A DNA stretch of 64,000 nucleotides from NCBI GenBank assembly GCA_018649885.1, contig JABIHA010000118.1, positions 1-64,000 of the forward strand, read 5' to 3'. The notes under the pieces were generated by a model. That model was not told the DNA's origin. It did not search any database and saw only the letters and a program-made list of their open reading frames with translations. Shown here piece by piece: positions 17,749 through 26,608 of the stretch. How positions within the stretch are numbered: position 1 is the stretch's first letter; every line of letters begins with the position of its first letter. A program made the translations under genes and the position numbers. This DNA is from Bacteriovoracaceae bacterium (GTDB lineage Bacteria > Bdellovibrionota > Bacteriovoracia > Bacteriovoracales > Bacteriovoracaceae).

Positions 17749-18050
17749 AATGAAACAAATCATGGAATTGGTGATTAACTACAAAGGCTCGCACGATTTG
17801 GGAGATTACTCTTTGCACTGGCTAAGTTGTCTTCGCTTGAGGAGTTAAAATGGTTTAAGCAGTCCACCTTTATCTATGCATGTTAACATGCTCATCAGTA
17901 CACCTTAATCTTGTACCTTCCCAACCACCCGTGCACGAAAATTTATAGCTTATTTTTTATAATTCAAAAGCCTAACTCCTTATAATAAGCCTCCTAAAAA
18001 AACAAACCTGACTCTTTTGATATTAATTTACAACCCACCGATATGACTTC
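17749..18050. other. intergenic gap of about 300 bp
   Basis: No gene or RNA is recognised here. The only structure noted is a perfect 14-bp palindrome GCATGTTAACATGC at 17878-17891. It could be an operator for the downstream secreted-protein genes, but nothing else supports this. Confidence 0.3.
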
Positions 18051-20378
18051 ATGGTTGTGCGACTATTAAAGGCCTTGTGCCTTTTTGTATTTTCTATTTC
18101 CGCTTTTGCCACCCCGTCGTATCGTGCGGGCGAGAGCACTCAGCTAACTTTTGGTGCAGACACCGAAACGTTTACTAACGCTGGTTTTGGGCAAAGATCA
18201 AAAGGTGGAATTGGTGGGAAACGACCTGAGGATATGGGTCCACATGGTGCATCGGAAGAATATGAAAACTGGGGAGTCATTAATGAGCGAGACCAGGATA
18301 GCGACTTTACTTCTTGGAAAGAAGACTTAAGCCCTTCTGAAAAACAATATCTCTATAGTTTAAATATAAATAGTATTATTGATAAATATATTGATTGGGA
18401 TTTTCTTTCTCAGCAGGGAACAACTGTTTCTGACGGTGATAGTGGCGCCGAGGATACTGAGGGAGTCGCACTTTCAGAACGGGCATTTGAGATTCTTTAT
18501 TCAGATTTATCTGGAAAAGAAAGACGCGCTAAGTATGAATCGTTTATTACACTCAATCCCATTAGTACTCAAACTCTAGGTGCCTTTAAGGGTTACCTTG
18601 ATGATGAAGATACTGATTACTTTGATTACATGGATAGTAATGAAGAAGAGCTTCTAGAGATTTATAATGAGTCCTATTACCAGCAGCATGGTGTCTACCC
18701 GAGGGATCATTTTACAAAAGAGCAAATTGTTGAATCTATTTCAGATATTCTGCTTACACTTGAAACAATTGTAGATCCAGAGTCATGGGAAGGCTACTGC
18801 CAAGAGTTTGCCGCTTTAAATAGTAACCCCAAATTTCAAGATCTGTTTAGACCCTTTAAGGAAGATAAACGAGGTCGAATTTACCTCTGTGAGGCCCCTA
18901 TTTCTTATAATGAAGTAGAAGATGCCATGACTCTTCTCTATGGAAGTATCGAGCTAACAGAAAAAGATCCTATGGGAAGGGGAAGAGAGCTCAGCCCTCC
19001 CTCTAGTGTTGTTCAAAATAATAATTACTCAGCTTCTCGTTTGGCAATTACACGCAGCTCGAGTGAAAGGGGCGGAAGCTTTTATGAGCGCCTGTACGAT
19101 AAAGAGAAAAAACTTTCGAGTTTTCTCTACACCCAGTATTACGATCGCATGGGTATCAATCCTCACGGGATTGATTTTTGTGACTATGATAAAAGAGTTG
19201 ATGAATATAAGTTTGGCGCCTCTAAAGATGACAAAGATCCCTTTCCTATCGTCAATCTAAATGTGGATGGAGAGATTTGGAATCATGTACTTTTAGGTGT
19301 CGATAGAAGAGTGAGTGAAGGAAATAATCTCAATGATTTAGTTCTACGGTTTAGAAGAGCAAGATATGTAAAGGACATTAGAACTGACTCTGGTAAAAAG
19401 GTATTCTCTTCTTTTGTTAAAAGTGTAGTGGCACTTTGTGAAGATAGTGATTTTAAAAGAGAGTTTATGAACTCTGGAGGCGACTGGAATGGAATTTGCC
19501 GTGATGGAGTTTTAAGAGTTCGGCCTAAACCACTTCTAAACCATATCTCTAGATCTGGTGCCGGAATTTATGAGTGCTCAGAGCTTTCAATGGAGTGTTT
19601 TGGAAAACATACTCCTGAATGCAAGAGACAATATGCTGCTTGTGAGGAAGAAAGTGAGGGGATTTGTAGTGAGGGCTGTTATATGGATCGCTGCCTTCCC
19701 AGGACTTCTCTAGGTGAAGAAGATATTTGCTATAACGGAAGGCCAGATAGTGACGGAAGCATGGGAATTGAACACTTTGCAAGGGCGATTGAGAAAAAAA
19801 GTGAGTTGATGGAAGTGTTTGCGCTCGATCTATTAAAGGGGATATTTGATAGCAAAATGACTAAAAAGAAATCCTCATTTTTAGCAAAATTTTCTGTAAA
19901 TGAAGTTGTTCTCGACAGTCAATTTCTCAATACAGGAGATCCTTCTGTGAGTGATAGAAGAAAGAAGCTCAAAAGTGAAGAGCATAGTGGAAATGTACTA
20001 CTTAAAGATGATCAGCCGCTAGGGTGTTCATGGAATAATGTTTGGCAAAAAACTGGGACTGGAGAAGAGCAAAAATATTCGGGAAGTGTTCCTGGAAGTA
20101 TTTATACCATGGAGCTTCCCCACTGCCCGGCTGAAGACAATTTGGCCTTTAAGCTTCTGGATAAAGTGAAAGGTTGCGAAACACTAAGCCAGGTGGTGAG
20201 AAGTTTCACTAGACTCGTATTAGCGCTTTCTACCAATGCAAGTATTGATGGGAATTATGACGCCGAAGTTGAGATTGAATACCTCAGCTCATTAATTGGT
20301 AAACAAACTCCAGGTGTCGATCCGGCGGGCTTTATCAGGGCCGCTCATGAAATGGTTGGAAGTTCCTGGGATCCATAA
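18051..20378 (+). CDS. large secreted cysteine-containing protein, unknown
   Basis: 775 aa, not recognised. The first 20 residues form a signal peptide (LLKALCLFVFSISAFA) with cleavage after AFA. The mature protein is acidic. A cysteine-rich block at about residues 495-565 (ECSELSMECF, CKRQYAACEEE, ICSEGCYMDRC) probably forms several disulfides. There are no transmembrane segments after the signal and no known enzymatic motif. The start could also be the GTG two codons later. It lies 42 bp before the tandem secreted paralogues on the same strand, so the three may form one unit. Confidence 0.7.
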   Translation: MVVRLLKALCLFVFSISAFATPSYRAGESTQLTFGADTETFTNAGFGQRSKGGIGGKRPEDMGPHGASEEYENWGVINERDQDSDFTSWKEDLSPSEKQYLYSLNINSIIDKYIDWDFLSQQGTTVSDGDSGAEDTEGVALSERAFEILYSDLSGKERRAKYESFITLNPISTQTLGAFKGYLDDEDTDYFDYMDSNEEELLEIYNESYYQQHGVYPRDHFTKEQIVESISDILLTLETIVDPESWEGYCQEFAALNSNPKFQDLFRPFKEDKRGRIYLCEAPISYNEVEDAMTLLYGSIELTEKDPMGRGRELSPPSSVVQNNNYSASRLAITRSSSERGGSFYERLYDKEKKLSSFLYTQYYDRMGINPHGIDFCDYDKRVDEYKFGASKDDKDPFPIVNLNVDGEIWNHVLLGVDRRVSEGNNLNDLVLRFRRARYVKDIRTDSGKKVFSSFVKSVVALCEDSDFKREFMNSGGDWNGICRDGVLRVRPKPLLNHISRSGAGIYECSELSMECFGKHTPECKRQYAACEEESEGICSEGCYMDRCLPRTSLGEEDICYNGRPDSDGSMGIEHFARAIEKKSELMEVFALDLLKGIFDSKMTKKKSSFLAKFSVNEVVLDSQFLNTGDPSVSDRRKKLKSEEHSGNVLLKDDQPLGCSWNNVWQKTGTGEEQKYSGSVPGSIYTMELPHCPAEDNLAFKLLDKVKGCETLSQVVRSFTRLVLALSTNASIDGNYDAEVEIEYLSSLIGKQTPGVDPAGFIRAAHEMVGSSWDP

Positions 20379-20420
20379 TTATAAATAAAAAGTAATTTCT
20401 TAGCGAGTAGGAGAAAAATT

Positions 20421-21209
20421 ATGTTACTAAAATCGAATCGAATTCACAGCTTTTACTTGGTCTTTGCCTTGATGATTGCCACTGGACTGTCCTCTAATTT
20501 GTATGGTGGGGATAAGACATATTGCTACGATGATGCTGAAGGACAAGGATACAAAAACTGTAAAAATTGGAAAGAGCATTGTAGGGGAAAATACTCTTTC
20601 AAATGTAAAAGGAAAGATACTGGAATGTGGGATTGGTTTAAATGTACTGACCTGGCTGCATCATACGATAGTAATGCTAAAGCTGCTGTAGATCTCCTAT
20701 GTGATGATGATAGAGATGGATCGAGAAGAGGTAGCGGCGACAGAGACTGTGATGAGGCCTATAGAAAATATTTAGAGTTCAAAGATGTAGAAGGTCAAAG
20801 TGCTCAAGCTGATAAGTGGCGTGAAAAAGCTAGGGAAGCTTGTGGTGATGATCTAGAAGATCTGAGTGCCTCAGGTGGTAGCTCATCTAGTTCACCAGTT
20901 TGTGCTGGGAAAGTAATAGAGGGACAATGTGTGCCCACATCTTGTTTAGAGGGTCTCAGAATAAAGCGAAGTGTAAAATGCAAAAAATATCACTATCTTC
21001 TGACTGACAAATTGAAGTGTGAAGTCGATACAAGTGCTGAAGGCAAGGGAATTGGACTGATTGTTTGTGAGAACGGAGTCAATTATATACCTCACCATCA
21101 TGGTGTGGATTATATTGGAGTTTCAGAGTTTGGTTACGACCAGCCACTTATTTATGAATCTGGAGCTGCTGATGGTGAAACTAGAAGTGGATCATCTTTT
21201 GGACTTTAA
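20421..21209 (+). CDS. secreted cysteine-rich protein, tandem paralogue A
   Basis: 262 aa, not recognised. The signal peptide (YLVFALMIATGLSSNLYGG) is followed by a domain of about 130 residues with paired cysteines (CYDDAEGQGYKNC, HCRGKYSFKC, LLCDDDRD, DCDEAYRKY). This is near-identical to the start of the next gene. After a Ser-rich linker the C-terminal 90 residues differ: another cysteine module (PVCAGK, VPTSCLEG, LKCEVD, IVCENG). AGGAGA precedes the ATG. It was evidently made by duplication of a shared 5' part followed by divergence of the tails. Confidence 0.7.
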   Translation: MLLKSNRIHSFYLVFALMIATGLSSNLYGGDKTYCYDDAEGQGYKNCKNWKEHCRGKYSFKCKRKDTGMWDWFKCTDLAASYDSNAKAAVDLLCDDDRDGSRRGSGDRDCDEAYRKYLEFKDVEGQSAQADKWREKAREACGDDLEDLSASGGSSSSSPVCAGKVIEGQCVPTSCLEGLRIKRSVKCKKYHYLLTDKLKCEVDTSAEGKGIGLIVCENGVNYIPHHHGVDYIGVSEFGYDQPLIYESGAADGETRSGSSFGL

Positions 21210-21334
21210 AATATTCAGCATAAGAGTATGTAGATGTGTGAAATATTATGGAAATAAATAAAAATTATTTCTCTAAAGAAGATTTAGTAATTTGCCGAAG
21301 TAAAGGTGACTTCTTTGCGAGTAGGGGAAAAGAT

Positions 21335-23014
21335 ATGTTACTAAAATTGAATCGAATTCACAGGTTTTACTTGGTCTTTGCCTTGATGATTGCCACTGGA
21401 CTATCCTCTAATTTATACGGTGGGGATAAGACCAATTGCTATGATGATGCTGAAGGACAAGGATACAAAAACTGTAAGAGTTGGAAAGAGCATTGTAGGG
21501 GGAAGTACTCCTTTAAATGTAAGAGTAAAGATACTGGCGACTGGGATTGGTTTATTTGTACTGATCTATCAGCATCTGTTCGAAGCGATGCAAGAGGCGA
21601 TGCTGACCAATTATGTGATGAAGATAGAGACGACGACGGAGACGGGCCAAGAAGAGGTGATGGCGACGGCGACGAAGACTGTGATGAAGCCTACAGAAAA
21701 TATATGAAATACAAAGATAAGTCTGGTCAGAGTGCTAAAGCTGATAAGTGGCGAAAAAAGGCCAGAGAGGCTTGCGGTGATGACTTTGATGATATGGGCA
21801 GTGGATCGAGTTCAGGCTCAAGTTCAAGTTCAGGACATGGGCATGGTGACGTCCATGTAACTGGAGGTTATTCAAGGTCTCACGATCATGACTATGATCG
21901 CGACTATGATCGTGATTATGAAAGGCGCTCGACTTATCCAGATTGTTATAATTGTCGTGCTGGCTCAAATGCAGCTGATGTCATTGGTGCAGTTGGTTAT
22001 GCACTTGGTCAGGTAGGTGCACCGCTTGCCGGAGTTTGGTCAACTCATATTGCGGCCAGCTCACAAGAGAAAATCCACGCAGGTTACAACAATAGAGATA
22101 TTAGATTAGGCCGTCAGTGTACTAGACGCTACGATAGTTATCTTGGACATATTGCCGATTATCAAGGCTCACCTGTGGATGGTGAAACTGCCATTGCACT
22201 AAGTGAGTGTGAAATTAATGGAACTTCACCATGGGGCTATGCCGGCATGGGTGGCATGAATGGCAATATGTACGGTGGTGGTTACAGTAATCCAATGTTT
22301 TCTGCTGGATATAGCCCAGGCTTTGTCGGCGGGATGATGGGTCCTTACGGAATGAACGGCGGGATCAATATCGGAATGGGCTCTGGAGGCTATGGTTATG
22401 GCTACCCTTCTGGTGGAGTAGGATTTGGAATGTCAGGCTATCTTGGAGCTGGTGGCTTTCCTCCTTACTACGGTGGCGGCGGAGGCTACGGTGGTGGCGG
22501 AGGCTATGGTGGTGGCGGAGGCTATGGTGGAGGCTACGGCGGAGGCGGTGGAGGCTTCTCAGGTGGAGCAACTTTGGGCCTAGGCTATGGTTCTGGTTAC
22601 GGCGGTTACCCCTATTACGGTGGTGGCATGCAAGGTGGCTGGGGTGTCGGAGCTGGAGTGATGCCTTACGGTCAAGGTGGATCTAGTTACTGGAATAATT
22701 CTGGTGGTTGGGGAGATATGTACGGATCTTGGCAAAATAGTTATTCACAACAACAAGCTTATCAACAACAGGCTTCTGCTGTTGGAGCGAGAATGGGATA
22801 TGACGTCTATGGTAACCAATTAGGTAACCAGGCATTACAACAAAACTATTACAATGCAGGCGCTATGTACGGTCAAGGAGCAGGTTATGGCGGACAAGGA
22901 TATTATGGAGGTTCTTCAGGGAATCCTTACTATGGTAATCCCTATGCAAGTTCTTATGGTGGCCAAGGCTATGCCATGGGTAATATAAGTGGTGGTTTTG
23001 GATTTAGTTTTTGA
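21335..23014 (+). CDS. secreted cysteine-rich protein with Gly/Tyr-rich tail, tandem paralogue B
   Basis: 559 aa. The signal peptide and about 150 residues of cysteine domain are almost the same as in the preceding gene. They are followed by an Asp/Arg-rich stretch, a His/Ser linker (GHGHGDVHV) and a middle region that includes SNAADVIGAVGYALGQVGAP. The last 250 residues are rich in Gly, Tyr, Asn and Gln (GGGGYGGGGGYGGG, then QQQAYQQQ). Such tails occur in adhesive, amyloid-like or silk-like surface proteins, but no function is assigned. ATG at 21335 matches the position and leader (GTAGGGGAAA) of the paralogue; an in-frame ATG at 21248 would add 29 unsuitable residues before the signal peptide. 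Confidence 0.75.
   Translation: MLLKLNRIHRFYLVFALMIATGLSSNLYGGDKTNCYDDAEGQGYKNCKSWKEHCRGKYSFKCKSKDTGDWDWFICTDLSASVRSDARGDADQLCDEDRDDDGDGPRRGDGDGDEDCDEAYRKYMKYKDKSGQSAKADKWRKKAREACGDDFDDMGSGSSSGSSSSSGHGHGDVHVTGGYSRSHDHDYDRDYDRDYERRSTYPDCYNCRAGSNAADVIGAVGYALGQVGAPLAGVWSTHIAASSQEKIHAGYNNRDIRLGRQCTRRYDSYLGHIADYQGSPVDGETAIALSECEINGTSPWGYAGMGGMNGNMYGGGYSNPMFSAGYSPGFVGGMMGPYGMNGGINIGMGSGGYGYGYPSGGVGFGMSGYLGAGGFPPYYGGGGGYGGGGGYGGGGGYGGGYGGGGGGFSGGATLGLGYGSGYGGYPYYGGGMQGGWGVGAGVMPYGQGGSSYWNNSGGWGDMYGSWQNSYSQQQAYQQQASAVGARMGYDVYGNQLGNQALQQNYYNAGAMYGQGAGYGGQGYYGGSSGNPYYGNPYASSYGGQGYAMGNISGGFGFSF
22472..22525 (+). repeat. 18-bp tandem repeat coding for GGGGGY
   Basis: Three direct 18-bp units (22472-22489, 22490-22507, 22508-22525) read GGTGGTGGCGGAGGCTAT with up to two changes. 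They encode Gly5-Tyr blocks inside the tail of paralogue B. More degenerate units follow to about 22560. Such a tract can vary in copy number by slippage. Confidence 0.8.
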
Positions 23015-23039
23015 GAGAATATTAATATTTAAGATCAAT

Positions 23040-23066
23040 AAGGGAGGTTTATCGCCTCCCTTTTTT
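23040..23066 (+). terminator. Rho-independent terminator after the Gly-rich gene
   Basis: An 8-bp stem (AAGGGAGG/CCTCCCTT) with a 7-nt loop is followed by a run of six Ts. It lies between two convergent genes. Confidence 0.8.
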
Positions 23067-23481
23067 ATTTGTTGTGAATAAGTGTTTTGATTTCGTGACG
23101 GAAAATGACTTCAATTTTGTCATTGTCGACAATGGTCTGAACAACACCTGGCCCAAATTTAGTATGGTCAATGATATCACCAACGATGAAACTGCCTTTG
23201 ATTCCGTATGCTTTTGATTTTCCATTTGCATTGGAAACAGCTTCTAGCCAAATTTCTGCAATGGGTTTTGTTTCAACTTTTCTGCCTCTTGTTTTACTTC
23301 TTACTTTGGCCTTTGCCATTGAAGGATCTTTGTAAGCATGAGTGGCCTTACAGGTATTACATTGAACACGGTGAATTGTTTGGGTGTCTTTCATGATCGT
23401 AATTATATGTGATAGGCTGAGCTTACATTTATTGCAATAGGAGATAATATCTTTACCTACGCTGTAATCACTTGTGGTCAT
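23065..23481 (-). CDS. zinc-ribbon protein with C-terminal Tudor/SH3-like motif
   Basis: 138 aa. CxxC pairs (YCNKCK and QCNTCK) about 25 residues apart suggest a zinc ribbon. A basic linker (AKVRSKTRGRKVE) follows. The C-terminal 45 residues (GDIIDHTKFGPGVV) resemble the small barrel found at the end of UvrD/PcrA-type helicases and in CarD-like proteins. A nucleic-acid or RNA polymerase-associated role is plausible but inferred. ATG at 23481 follows AAGGA. It is divergent from uvrC with a 74-bp shared control region. Confidence 0.55.
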   Translation of the reverse strand: MTTSDYSVGKDIISYCNKCKLSLSHIITIMKDTQTIHRVQCNTCKATHAYKDPSMAKAKVRSKTRGRKVETKPIAEIWLEAVSNANGKSKAYGIKGSFIVGDIIDHTKFGPGVVQTIVDNDKIEVIFRHEIKTLIHNK

Positions 23482-23555
23482 GGAGGTCCTTTTGAGGTTA
23501 AACCATTGGGACGAAACGTTGTTTCTTAGTTGGCTGATGCCTACTGGAGTGGTTA

Positions 23556-25496
23556 ATGCCCAAGAAAAATTCTAAACTGACATTAGAGATTAATAACGCA
23601 GAAGTAAAGACGGGTTGCGTCCCTCATGCCTTGCAGGATAAGGCCAAAACACTGCCTAAATTGCCAGGTTGTTACTTGATGAAAAACCGATCTGGCGACA
23701 TCCTGTACATCGGAAAGGCCAAAAACTTGCAGGCCCGAGTTAGAAGTTACTTTAACAACTCAGCAGCGCCGCGCAAGGTAGAGGTGTTGGTCTCCAAGGT
23801 AGCTGATTTTGACTTTTTAGTGACAGATTCTGATGCCGAGGCCTTTGTGCTGGAAAATAATCTCATTAAAAAGCATCGTCCTAAATACAATATTAGGCTT
23901 AAAGACGACAAGTCTTACCCATACGCCGAAATCAATAAAAATGAAATTTTCCCCCGAATTAGATTTAGCCGAAGGCCTGTGAAAAAAAAGGGCATCAAGG
24001 TGTTCGGTCCTTTTGCACAGGGCTCTAATATTTTTCAAATTATAAGAATTGTTACCAAGTCATTTGGCCTAAGAGATTGTAGTTTGAGGGAGTTTAATAA
24101 AAGGGAGCAGCCTTGCCTTCTCTATCAATTGGCCCAATGTTCCGCTCCTTGTGTAGGGAAAATTGAAGCAGACTCCTATAACGATGATCTCGAGGTGGCC
24201 CTGAGTATCTTTAGCGGAAAAGGGAAGAAGGCCATATCTTTTCTTGCCGAAAAAATGGAAAGGGCAGCGAGTGAAGAAAAATTCGAGCTAGCGGCGCTTC
24301 TTAGAGATAATATCTCCGTATTGTCTAGTTTTGTCCAAATAACCCATCAAGAAAATGCGGAATTTTTTGGAGGTGCTGACAATATTGATGCTATCTCTTT
24401 TTATGAAGGAGAAGCCGAGATTGATATTTGTATTTATATCGTCCGCTCGGGCATGCTTTTATCACATAAAAATTTCCAGTTTTTAAAAGCGGACTCACTT
24501 GAAGAAATTCAAGATGAAGTGCTTTTAAAAGTTTTTGATTACTACTGCGACTCTATCAGTGAAATTCCTCAAAAGGTGATACTTCCATTACCCTCTGAAA
24601 AGTTGGAAAGCTTTGGAAGTGCTTTAAACGAGATTTGTGAAAAAAATGTAGTTGTCACAAAACCTATAGGTAAATATACGGGCCTTGTTAACTTGGCCCA
24701 GAAAAATGCCAGTGAAACTCAAAGAGTAAGGATTGAGGGTCAAAGTAGCCCTTTTATTGGGCTTAGAAAATTAATGGATTTGCTCTCACTGAGTGAGAGG
24801 CCCAGGCGATTAGAATGTGTTGATGTGGCCATTTTTCAAGGGGATTCACCTACTGCTTCACAAATTGTCTTTGTAGATGGAGTGGCCCAAAAATCAGATT
24901 ATCGCTACTATCATTTAAAAACTCTGCCCGAGGGAAATAATGACTTCGCTATGATGCGAGAGTTTGCTCTTAGAAGGTTTAACCCAAGTAAAAAACCTTT
25001 TCCAGATGTGTTGATTGTGGATGGGGGAAAGGGCCAGTTAAGTAGCGTGCTTGAGGCCTTGAAAGAAGTCGGAGCTGAAATTCCAGTAATTACCCTAGCA
25101 AAAAGTAAGGGCACAAGTGACTTTAAAAATCAGAAAATTCAAAGAAGTGAGGAACGTTTATATATTCCTGGAAGGGCCAACCCCTATATTCTCAAAAAAT
25201 GTCCATCACTATTTAGAATCTGTGTTCAGATGAGAGACGAGGCCCACAGATTTAGTAGAAAGCTTCACCACAAGGCCGAACATAAAAGAGTGATAAGCTC
25301 ATGGCTAGATGAAGTTCCAGGTGTTGGCGAAAAAATAAGAGACAAAATATTACAAAAGCTTGAATTTTCTAAAAGTGAGCTTAGTGAATTTTCAATAATT
25401 GAACTCGAGGGAACTCTCAGCGTATCAACATCCGTGGCCACAAATATCTACCAATATTTGCAAGGGCCACATTCTTCAAATGACGAATCTAATTGA
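23556..25496 (+). CDS. uvrC: excinuclease ABC subunit C
   Basis: Makes both incisions in nucleotide excision repair. 646 aa. The GIY-YIG domain (GCYLMKN, ILYIGKAKNL) occupies about residues 37-115, preceded by a 30-residue extension. A UVR motif lies near 220-255. The RNase H-like nuclease has VDVAIFQG, DVLIVDGGKGQ and RDEAHRFSRKLHHK. The helix-hairpin-helix (EVPGVGEKIRDKIL) ends the protein. All expected domains are present. Its last 8 bp overlap the convergent zinc-ribbon gene. Confidence 0.96.
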   Translation: MPKKNSKLTLEINNAEVKTGCVPHALQDKAKTLPKLPGCYLMKNRSGDILYIGKAKNLQARVRSYFNNSAAPRKVEVLVSKVADFDFLVTDSDAEAFVLENNLIKKHRPKYNIRLKDDKSYPYAEINKNEIFPRIRFSRRPVKKKGIKVFGPFAQGSNIFQIIRIVTKSFGLRDCSLREFNKREQPCLLYQLAQCSAPCVGKIEADSYNDDLEVALSIFSGKGKKAISFLAEKMERAASEEKFELAALLRDNISVLSSFVQITHQENAEFFGGADNIDAISFYEGEAEIDICIYIVRSGMLLSHKNFQFLKADSLEEIQDEVLLKVFDYYCDSISEIPQKVILPLPSEKLESFGSALNEICEKNVVVTKPIGKYTGLVNLAQKNASETQRVRIEGQSSPFIGLRKLMDLLSLSERPRRLECVDVAIFQGDSPTASQIVFVDGVAQKSDYRYYHLKTLPEGNNDFAMMREFALRRFNPSKKPFPDVLIVDGGKGQLSSVLEALKEVGAEIPVITLAKSKGTSDFKNQKIQRSEERLYIPGRANPYILKKCPSLFRICVQMRDEAHRFSRKLHHKAEHKRVISSWLDEVPGVGEKIRDKILQKLEFSKSELSEFSIIELEGTLSVSTSVATNIYQYLQGPHSSNDESN

Positions 25497-25701
25497 GGGT
25501 ACAGATCGTTTTTCTTGCACCTTCGCCGCACTCCATACATCTTGCAGATTCTTGAATCAGAAGGTTCTTATAATCAGGTAAGTGGTTGAAAACCATTTTA
25601 GAGCCGCATTGCCGACATTTATTGATAATTTTTTTAACATTTTCAGCATCACCAAAATATTCTTCAAAGCATTCAAATTTGTAGTCTTCTTCGTAGGACA
25701 T
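25489..25701 (-). CDS. small zinc-ribbon protein, unknown
   Basis: 70 aa. Two CxxC pairs (KCRQCGSK and RCMECGEG) about 25 residues apart define a likely zinc-binding ribbon. The N terminus is acidic. AGGAG lies 8 bp upstream of the ATG, which supports a real gene. Its 3' end overlaps the 3' end of uvrC by 8 bp on the opposite strand. Confidence 0.6.
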   Translation of the reverse strand: MSYEEDYKFECFEEYFGDAENVKKIINKCRQCGSKMVFNHLPDYKNLLIQESARCMECGEGARKTICTLN

Positions 25702-25746
25702 CGCAGGAACTCCTAAAATCTAAGTTTTTGCCCTTGAGCTTAGGAC

Positions 25747-25764
25747 CAAAGATAGTTATCTTTG
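25747..25764. promoter_or_regulatory. 18-bp palindrome, possible operator
   Basis: CAAAGATA and TATCTTTG form a perfect 8-bp inverted repeat around GT. It lies between the divergent zinc-ribbon gene and the UDG-like gene. It has no T run, so it is more like an operator than a terminator. Confidence 0.35.
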
Positions 25765-25849
25765 AGCTCCATGACCCGGACAAAGTACCTATCGGGGAAG
25801 GGCCCGGCTGTTTTAATTAGAAGTAGAGTCAGAGGACTCTGAGGAAAAA

Positions 25850-26503
25850 ATGGACTACCAAAAGCTAAGAAATAGTATAAATCTAGTACCAAATACCTAT
25901 GAAGTGGCCATTTTTGGAGGCTCTTTTCTTATTCCTGAATCTATTAACGGTGAAAACCTCACCAAAGGCCCGGACCTACCTGTTCAATCAGGTGAAAAAC
26001 TTGAGGTAATTCGTTCGCTTGAGCGCTTTGCTGAAAAGGAGAATTTGGGGAGCACGCCAGAGGCAAAAATGCTTTTTCTCGCCGATTTTGAAGGAGTTGA
26101 AAAACCTGGATGTGAGGGTGAACATTTAGGAAGTGAATCCACTATTTTGTTCACTAGGATGATAGGGGCCATGAAGCTTAGCCCCTCTGGGTATGAAGCC
26201 TGCTACTTACCTAAGAAGTCGAAAGAGGCAACGGATCTCGAAATTAAAAGTTATATAGATAAGCTACTAGTGAGTAGTGAACCCAAATTTGTGCTGTGTT
26301 TTGGTGCAAGACTGACTAATTTGATTTTAGGGCGAAAAGAGAAACTGAGCACTGTTCATGGGCAGTTTTTGCCCTATGAGGCTTCCGGTGTAACTGTAAC
26401 ATTAGTTCCGATTTTCCATCCTGATTACTTAAATATTAACCCAAAGATGAAAAAAGCTGCTTGGGTTGATCTTCAAAAGGTTCTCAAAGACCAAAATTCC
26501 TAG
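25850..26503 (+). CDS. uracil-DNA glycosylase superfamily protein, divergent
   Basis: 217 aa. The C-terminal half shows the fold's landmarks: LCFGARLTNLILG, then HGQFLPY, then FHPDYL followed by AAWVDLQKVL, as in family 4/5 enzymes. The usual catalytic motif A (GExPGxxED) is not recognisable; the corresponding region reads LFLADFEGV. The iron-sulfur cysteines of family 4 are also absent. It may be an inactive or altered-specificity member. TGAGGA precedes the ATG. Confidence 0.65.
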   Translation: MDYQKLRNSINLVPNTYEVAIFGGSFLIPESINGENLTKGPDLPVQSGEKLEVIRSLERFAEKENLGSTPEAKMLFLADFEGVEKPGCEGEHLGSESTILFTRMIGAMKLSPSGYEACYLPKKSKEATDLEIKSYIDKLLVSSEPKFVLCFGARLTNLILGRKEKLSTVHGQFLPYEASGVTVTLVPIFHPDYLNINPKMKKAAWVDLQKVLKDQNS

Positions 26504-26510
26504 AATATCT

Positions 26511-26538
26511 TTGACTTGAATTTTTCGAAAGGTATAAA
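26511..26538 (+). promoter_or_regulatory. sigma70-type promoter of the SpoIID/amidase pair
   Basis: TTGACT (26511-26516) and TATAAA (26533-26538) are separated by 16 bp and lie about 70 bp upstream of the SpoIID-like gene. Confidence 0.6.
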
Positions 26539-26608
26539 ATGGTAATAGGGCAGATGGATCTGTCCTTATAGCTACCAACCTTCTCAAATAGGATTGATTG
26601 AAACACGG

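Noticed and set aside
22365-22571. 68-residue His/Arg/Leu frame opposite the Gly-rich tail
   Set aside because: It is the mirror of the 18-bp Gly repeat in the opposite strand and has no start signals.
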